From Clostridiales bacterium (GTDB lineage Bacteria; Bacillota; Clostridia; Oscillospirales; Oscillospiraceae): a stretch of DNA of 54,592 nucleotides. The stretch lies in contig JAQXJB010000005.1 in NCBI GenBank assembly GCA_029008095.1, forward strand, positions 1-54,592, in the 5' to 3' direction. A model generated the notes under the pieces. The model worked only from the letters and a program-made list of their open reading frames with translations. It was not told where the DNA came from and made no database searches. A program made the position numbers and the translations under genes. How positions within the stretch are numbered: position 1 is the stretch's first letter; each line of letters starts with the position of its first letter. Positions 51,057 through 54,592 of this stretch are shown piece by piece.

Positions 51057-51085
51057 TTGCACCGCTATGTATATTATGGTATAAT
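51057..51085 (+). promoter_or_regulatory. Promoter of the FAD oxidoreductase gene
   Basis: TTGCAC (51057-51062), a 17-base spacer and TATAAT (51080-51085). Confidence 0.7.
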
Positions 51086-51129
51086 CCAAGAACGCTGAAC
51101 ACATTCAAACAGAAACAGGAGATATACAT

Positions 51130-52734
51130 ATGTATCGTATAGGTTCCATCCAGAACGGATATTTTGAAGCGAAGCCCGGTCACAAATGGTCCTGGGAGAC
51201 CCCTCCCGAGCCCATTCCCGAGAGTGAAATAATAGAGACCGTTGAAGCCGATGTCGTTATCGCCGGCGCCGGAATTTCCGGTCTGGCCTGCGGCTGCCGC
51301 GCGGCTCAGCTCGGCGGCAAGGTCATCGTCATTGAGAAGAACACCACCTTTGCCTATCGCGGAGCCCACATGGGCGCCATCAACTCCAAGGTCATGGAGG
51401 CTAAGGGCATCAAGATAGACAAATATCAGTTTGTCCGCGACTGGATACGCGCCTGCGGCAACCGCTGCGACGAAAGATTGGTGTGGCGCTATGTCAATAA
51501 CAGCGAGAAGGTCATGAACTGGGTCATAGACATGGGCGAGAGCTACGGCGTAGGCTGCGAGATATTCGGCGGCTACTACAAAGGGCCTGACTACACCGAG
51601 TACCCCGGCACCCACATTCTTCTTGGCGGGCCCAACTGCACCCTGGGCGACCCCAACCGCAAGCATAAGCCCGCCGGCGCTCAGGCAGGCTGCGAGATAT
51701 TCATCACCGAAATAAAGAAGCACGGCGGCGAGATACGCTACAAGACCCCCGCCGTTCAGCTTGAAAAGGACGATACCGGCCGCGTGGTTGCCATCATCGG
51801 CAAGAGTGAGGACGGCTACCGCCGCTTCGTTGGCCGCAAGGGCGTAGTTCTTGCCACCGGCGACGTGGGCGGCGACCCCGAGATGGTGGCGGCATACGCC
51901 CCCATCGGTCTAAAGCCCAAGCGCAACGCATACAATCCCCCCAAGATGAACACCGGCGATGGCCACAAGATGGGCTATTGGGCGGGCGGCACCTTTGAGG
52001 ACGGCCCCTGGCCCACCACCATCCACCTGACCGCATACGCGCTTTACACCTTCTTCTTCCTTTTCGTGAACATCGAGGGCAACCGCTTCATGAACGAGGA
52101 CAACTGGATACAGGCCAAGTCCCTGAACGTTCTGCGCCAGCCCGGCGGAGAATTCGCCTACACCGTGTTTGACAGTGACTGGGTCGAGGAGGTCGAGCGC
52201 CTCTCCCCCATCGGCGGCGGCCAGTTCTGGGAGCCCCTCGTCACTTTCTACGGTGTGCCCTGGAAGGGTGAGTTCAACGGCATTCCCCAGGCCATTGAGC
52301 ATTATCTGAACAAGGGTCTCGCATTCAAGGCCGATACCATTGAGGAGCTGGCCGAGAAGATGGGCGTACCCGTGGAGAACCTTACAAAGACCGTCGACCG
52401 CTACAATTACCTTGCCGACAAGGGCGAGGACATGGACTTTGGCAAGCGCCCCGAGCTGATGCTTCCCATCCGCAAGGGTCCTTTCTACGCCCTCAAATGG
52501 GGTCCCGCCTTCCTGAACACCGACGGCGGCTTCAACGTTGACATGGATCTGAACATCCTCGACGCCGACCGCAAGCCCATCCCCGGCCTCTACGCCGCGG
52601 GCAACACCATCGGCGGTCTCTACGGAGTGGATTACCCCGTCATCCTGAACGGCAACAGCCATGGCAAATGCATGACCTTCGGCTACATCGCCGCCACCAA
52701 GATGATGACCGGCAACACCGATGATTTGATTTGA
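51130..52734 (+). CDS. FAD-dependent oxidoreductase, fumarate-reductase/ketosteroid-dehydrogenase family
   Basis: The 534-residue soluble flavoprotein has the FAD motif AGAGISGLACG (residues 45-55), an Arg/Gly-rich capping region and the FAD-contact AAGNTIGGLYGVDYPVILNGNSHG near the end. It has no export signal and no flavin-transfer FMN domain, so it is not a periplasmic respiratory fumarate reductase. It probably reduces or oxidises a C=C bond, with electrons from a cytoplasmic partner. The last 75 bp are duplicated at 53962-54036, and the terminator that belongs to the gene lies there too; between them is the HNH element. The protein is intact because both copies encode the same C-terminus. 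Confidence 0.88.
   Translation: MYRIGSIQNGYFEAKPGHKWSWETPPEPIPESEIIETVEADVVIAGAGISGLACGCRAAQLGGKVIVIEKNTTFAYRGAHMGAINSKVMEAKGIKIDKYQFVRDWIRACGNRCDERLVWRYVNNSEKVMNWVIDMGESYGVGCEIFGGYYKGPDYTEYPGTHILLGGPNCTLGDPNRKHKPAGAQAGCEIFITEIKKHGGEIRYKTPAVQLEKDDTGRVVAIIGKSEDGYRRFVGRKGVVLATGDVGGDPEMVAAYAPIGLKPKRNAYNPPKMNTGDGHKMGYWAGGTFEDGPWPTTIHLTAYALYTFFFLFVNIEGNRFMNEDNWIQAKSLNVLRQPGGEFAYTVFDSDWVEEVERLSPIGGGQFWEPLVTFYGVPWKGEFNGIPQAIEHYLNKGLAFKADTIEELAEKMGVPVENLTKTVDRYNYLADKGEDMDFGKRPELMLPIRKGPFYALKWGPAFLNTDGGFNVDMDLNILDADRKPIPGLYAAGNTIGGLYGVDYPVILNGNSHGKCMTFGYIAATKMMTGNTDDLI
52660..52734 (+). repeat. 75-bp 3'-end repeat, copy A
   Basis: This segment, from CATGGCAAATGCATGACC to the stop codon, matches 53962-54036 at 73 of 75 positions. 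The two differences are third-codon changes (AAC/AAT and ATT/ATC). Confidence 0.95.
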
Positions 52735-53074
52735 CCTTTTTCGCGAGCATGCGAGGGACGAGCATGCGAGCGCATCGAGCGCCGCCGCCACCTTCCCCCC
52801 TATCAGATTGTCGGCGGCGGCGCGAGACCGCCAAGCGCAGGAGCGAAGCAACGCGGAGGCTCTGCGCGCGGAGCGATAGCGGAGGAATTGAGGCGCCGAA
52901 CCTTTTGGCCGTCCCCCGCAAGGCCAAACGGTTCAATGGCGCCGGAATAGCGCCGGGCGGGGGGGCGCGTCAGCCAAGCCCGTAGCGAGCAACTGCGAGC
53001 AGGGCGCAGGGGGGAGCCGCCCGGCGCCACCGCTTTGATGATATAAGCTGGGCAGGCTCGGTTTGATAGGCAGT

Positions 53075-53097
53075 AGGGAGCCATTTTAAGGCTCCCT
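53075..53097 (-). terminator. Terminator hairpin containing the HNH stop codon
   Basis: AGGGAGCC (53075-53082) pairs with GGCTCCCT (53090-53097), and the HNH TAA stop (53088-53086) lies in the loop. Confidence 0.55.
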
Positions 53098-53385
53098 GCT
53101 CCATGGGTTCCAGTCTGGGGCGTAATAGTCCGCGAGGTATTCGACGCAGAATTGAGACATTTCTTCGGCGGTTACGTCGGTATCGTAGAGCGGGACACCA
53201 TGGACATGGCTATGGCAATACGAACAAAGCGTAATCAAATTGTGCTCATGGTTTGAGCCGCCCTCGCCGCGTGGGATGCAATGATGGATTTGAATACCTT
53301 GCGTGCTGTCGCAGAGCGCACACCGATACCCATCGCGAGAATAAACCGCTTTACGTTTTGCATTGCTGATATTGGCCGAAATCAT
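53086..53385 (-). CDS. HNH endonuclease
   Basis: The 99-residue protein is a compact HNH nuclease. CALC (Cys22, Cys25) and CSYCHSHVH (from Cys50) form the zinc ribbon, and IQIHHCIPRGEGGSNHEHNLITLC carries the catalytic His and the Asn of the HNH motif. Free-standing HNH genes of this size occur beside phage terminases and as homing endonucleases. GAAAGGAGG precedes the ATG by 8 bases. It is the only protein gene in the insertion, so it is the best candidate for driving its movement. Confidence 0.88.
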   Translation of the reverse strand: MISANISNAKRKAVYSRDGYRCALCDSTQGIQIHHCIPRGEGGSNHEHNLITLCSYCHSHVHGVPLYDTDVTAEEMSQFCVEYLADYYAPDWNPWSREP

Positions 53386-53387
53386 AT

Positions 53388-53607
53388 ATATGGCCTCCTT
53401 TCAAAAGATGACCACAACATAATGGGCGGGTCAAGGCCGACCGGCACTCTCGGGAACCGAGAGACAGCACAGAGAAGCGCCCCGGAGGAAGCGTGCTTTG
53501 CTTCTCTCTGGGGCGCTTCTCTGGGCTGGGGCTTTATGCCTGACGGGCGTTCATTTCAGCCTTGACGCGGCCATTATACTGCATTGCGTCTTGAAAGGAG
53601 GCCATAT
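53388..53607. repeat. 220-bp nested inverted repeat
   Basis: Outer arms match perfectly over 17 bp (53388-53404 and 53591-53607, TTGAAAGGAGGCCATAT on the right). Next arms match at 17 of 19 (53419-53437 and 53559-53577, ATAATGGSCGSGTCAAGGC). The centre holds a perfect 13-bp hairpin, AGAGAAGCGCCCC (53471-53483) with GGGGCGCTTCTCT (53510-53522). The left arm includes the HNH ribosome site. Confidence 0.8.
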
Positions 53608-53644
53608 GCGATGAGGCAATGAGGCAAGCAAAACGTATGTTCGG

Positions 53645-53662
53645 TTTACGATTAATCGTAAA
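53645..53662. promoter_or_regulatory. 18-bp perfect palindrome
   Basis: TTTACGATTAATCGTAAA. Perfect two-fold symmetry suits a dimeric repressor or recombinase site. No T-tract is attached. Confidence 0.5.
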
Positions 53663-53813
53663 TCTGTGTGCTCTGCGGCGGCGGCAAGGTATTCCACATC
53701 TGCATCAATAACGCGGCGAAAAAGGGACGAAAACAGCCCGAAAACATGCATTTTCGAGCCGTTTTCGGTACGGTTTTGCACCGAGTTTTGCACATAGCCA
53801 TGGTCTGCGCCGC

Positions 53814-53842
53814 TTGACGATTTGACGTAACTATGGTATAAT
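53814..53842 (+). promoter_or_regulatory. Promoter of the small-RNA-like unit
   Basis: TTGACG (53814-53819), a 17-base spacer and a perfect TATAAT (53837-53842). Confidence 0.75.
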
Positions 53843-53847
53843 GGTAG

Positions 53848-53916
53848 CGCTGGAAGAGCGGTTTTTCGCGCCCTCTTCCCTGCTCCCGCTCGGGCAACCG
53901 TGCGGGAGCTTTTTTG
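53848..53916 (+). ncRNA. Candidate small RNA of about 70 nt
   Basis: Directly after the promoter comes a hairpin GGAAGAG/CTCTTCC (53852-53879). It is followed by an intrinsic terminator GCTCCCGC/GCGGGAGC (53882-53909, inner CGG/CCG) ending in TTTTTT. No start codon with a ribosome site fits between, so the unit reads as a non-coding RNA. It could be a copy-number, antisense or regulatory RNA of the element. Confidence 0.6.
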
Positions 53917-53961
53917 CTTATATGGTGAAGTTTCCCTGCGATAGCATACCGTATATCCCGG

Positions 53962-54036
53962 CATGGCAAATGCATGACCTTCGGCTACATCGCCGCCACC
54001 AAGATGATGACCGGCAATACCGATGATTTGATCTGA
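53962..54036 (+). pseudogene. Displaced 3' end of the FAD oxidoreductase gene (copy B)
   Basis: 75 bp identical in protein sequence to the last 24 codons plus stop of the gene at 51130 but lacking everything before. It is followed by TGATATACTTAAAG and a strong terminator, the context expected of the original gene end. Confidence 0.85.
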
Positions 54037-54046
54037 TGATATACTT

Positions 54047-54090
54047 AAAGCCTGATGCTTCCCGTGGAGCATCAGGCTTTATTGTGTTTT
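54047..54090 (+). terminator. Native terminator of the FAD gene, displaced
   Basis: AAAGCCTGATGCT (54047-54059) pairs perfectly with AGCATCAGGCTTT (54068-54080). It lies 11 bp after the copy B stop codon, now 1.3 kb from the live gene. Confidence 0.85.
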
Positions 54091-54147
54091 ATCGTTATAT
54101 TGTGCGTGTCTGCGGTTTTGAGCCGTTTCATCTAAGGCTGAAAGGCT

Positions 54148-54250
54148 TGTCATCCTGAGCTTGTGAAGGATCTCCGCAGGTGCTTCACACCGGCAGTTAC
54201 GTTACTTGGGAGATTCTTCGCTCTCTCCTTTGGAGTGGCTCAGAATGACA
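54148..54250 (+). repeat. Dispersed intergenic repeat, full copy
   Basis: It runs from TGTCATCCTGAG to CTCAGAATGACA (inverted ends), with GTGAAGGATCTCCGC, GGCAGTTACGTTACTTGGGAG and TTCTTCGCTCTCTCC inside. It is the cleanest copy in the window. Confidence 0.85.
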
Positions 54251-54308
54251 TATCTTTAGATAGTTCGTAGTATTATTCACATTGTCAGTATCAATATTCT
54301 ATGCCGCC

Positions 54309-54590
54309 TTAAGGCAGCGGGAGTCGAACCCGTACCGCATTCCGGCGGCCCTGTTCGGCGCTTTTTGCCTTGTTGTCCTTGCCTTGCGTCAGCAAGGCGG
54401 CGTCCGCCGCAACAAAAATCCCTCGAACATTCCTCGCCGGAATGTGCCTTGCAGTTTTTACGGAGCGGATTTTTGTCCAGGCAAGGAAACGGGCGCAGAG
54501 AATACTTGGCGTATTTTCAAGACCGTTGACGCAGCATGGGCGGAAATCCGCCCGAAAAAACCGGCACGGGTTCGATTCCCGTTGCCTTAA
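54309..54590. mobile_element. 282-bp element with T-arm-like inverted ends
   Basis: The ends match at 26 of 29 positions in inverted orientation: left 54309-54337 (TTAAGGCAGCGGGAGTCGAA...), right 54590-54562. Each end contains a perfect tRNA T-arm pattern (ACGGGTTCGATTCCCGT on the right) followed by a 7-base acceptor-like TGCCTTA. No complete tRNA can be folded and no transposase is encoded, so it could be a MITE or paired attachment-site remnants. An ORF through it is not convincing. Confidence 0.5.
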
Positions 54591-54592
54591 TC

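Larger units (their letters stand above)
52735..53961. mobile_element. HNH-bearing insertion at the 3' end of the FAD gene
   Basis: About 1.2 kb between the two copies of the gene end. It begins with a GC-rich stretch (52738-53060; repeated GAGCATGCGAG, no convincing gene) unlike the flanks. It then carries an HNH endonuclease gene, a 220-bp nested inverted repeat (53388-53607), an 18-bp palindrome and a small-RNA-like unit. No integrase or transposase is present. The layout fits an element that replaced the gene's end with its own copy and pushed the old end, with its terminator, downstream. A decayed larger element is also possible. Confidence 0.6.

Noticed and set aside
51130-51250. Twin-arginine or Sec signal on the FAD oxidoreductase
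   Set aside because: The N-terminus is hydrophilic and lacks an RR motif and hydrophobic core; the enzyme is taken as cytoplasmic.
53591-53625. Start codon after a perfect ribosome site in the right arm of the inverted repeat
   Set aside because: ATG-CGA-TGA and the next ATG-AGG-CAA-TGA stop after two or three codons; the site is a copy of the HNH ribosome site.
53551-54072. 173-codon minus-strand frame over the small-RNA unit
   Set aside because: It spans the displaced gene end, the promoter and the terminator, and has no ribosome site or recognisable family.
54282-54590. 102-codon open frame at the right end
   Set aside because: It runs through the inverted-end element, ends in the T-arm-like repeat, and its sequence shows no protein features.
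54515-54590. A tRNA gene at the right edge
   Set aside because: T-arm and 3' acceptor patterns are present, but no 5' acceptor strand (TAAGGCA), D-arm or anticodon arm can be found in the 75 bases before it.
1-54592. CRISPR arrays
   Set aside because: No regularly spaced direct repeats with unique spacers were seen, and no cas genes.

Overview
The window looks like the chromosome of an anaerobic, spore-forming Firmicute of the class Clostridia, probably an Oscillospiraceae-type gut bacterium. The evidence is a gerA germination operon, LexA, DegV, YitT, L31 and Trk genes of Firmicute type, a GC-rich chromosome with AT-rich sigma-A promoters, and oxygen-sensitive enzymes (a glycyl radical enzyme, a transhydroxylase-type molybdoenzyme and many 4Fe-4S proteins). 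Genus-level placement is inference.

Layout. 1-290: two tandem consensus promoters on the minus strand fire out of the left edge, probably into an rRNA operon. 283-4044 (-): gerAA-gerAC-gerAB. 4500-7863 (+): lexA-cysE-cysS-cytidylate-kinase-like. 8284-9522 (+): thrE-type exporter. 9891-17589: a molybdoenzyme locus with mobB and a LysR regulator (-) divergent from a small gene with an apparent ATT start, an accessory gene, and both subunits of a pyrogallol-phloroglucinol transhydroxylase-like enzyme, followed by carbonic anhydrase, a possible structured RNA and a 2x[4Fe-4S] protein. 18025-22417: degV, an apparently leaderless XRE/membrane regulator, dapA, MATE. 22778-32624 (-): one 10-kb aromatic operon, aroF-tyrA-aroB-aroA-aroC-pheA-aroEK-aroQ-paaK-ACT. 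It is preceded by a consensus promoter, a 26-residue leader peptide with a Tyr/Phe run, and an attenuator with competing terminator and antiterminator. 33101-48208: UroD-like methyltransferase, trkH/trkA, larE-larB-larC, a gld-type ABC exporter operon, rpmE, yitT, an Fe-S aldo/keto reductase and a YpsA-like gene. 48461-52734: an orphan glycyl radical enzyme and an FAD oxidoreductase, each with its own promoter.

Right end, 52735-54592: the last 75 bp of the FAD gene occur twice. The second copy (53962-54036) carries what looks like the gene's native terminator. Between the copies lie about 1.2 kb holding an HNH endonuclease gene, a 220-bp nested inverted repeat and a compact promoter-hairpin-terminator unit resembling a small RNA. 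I read this as an insertion that regenerated the 3' end of its target gene. A 282-bp element with T-arm-like inverted ends closes the window.

A dispersed GTCATTCTGAG...CTCAGAATGAC repeat family sits in at least seven intergenic spaces. The most striking results are the Tyr/Phe leader-peptide attenuator of the aro operon, the HNH element with duplicated gene end, the transhydroxylase locus, and the orphan glycyl radical enzyme.
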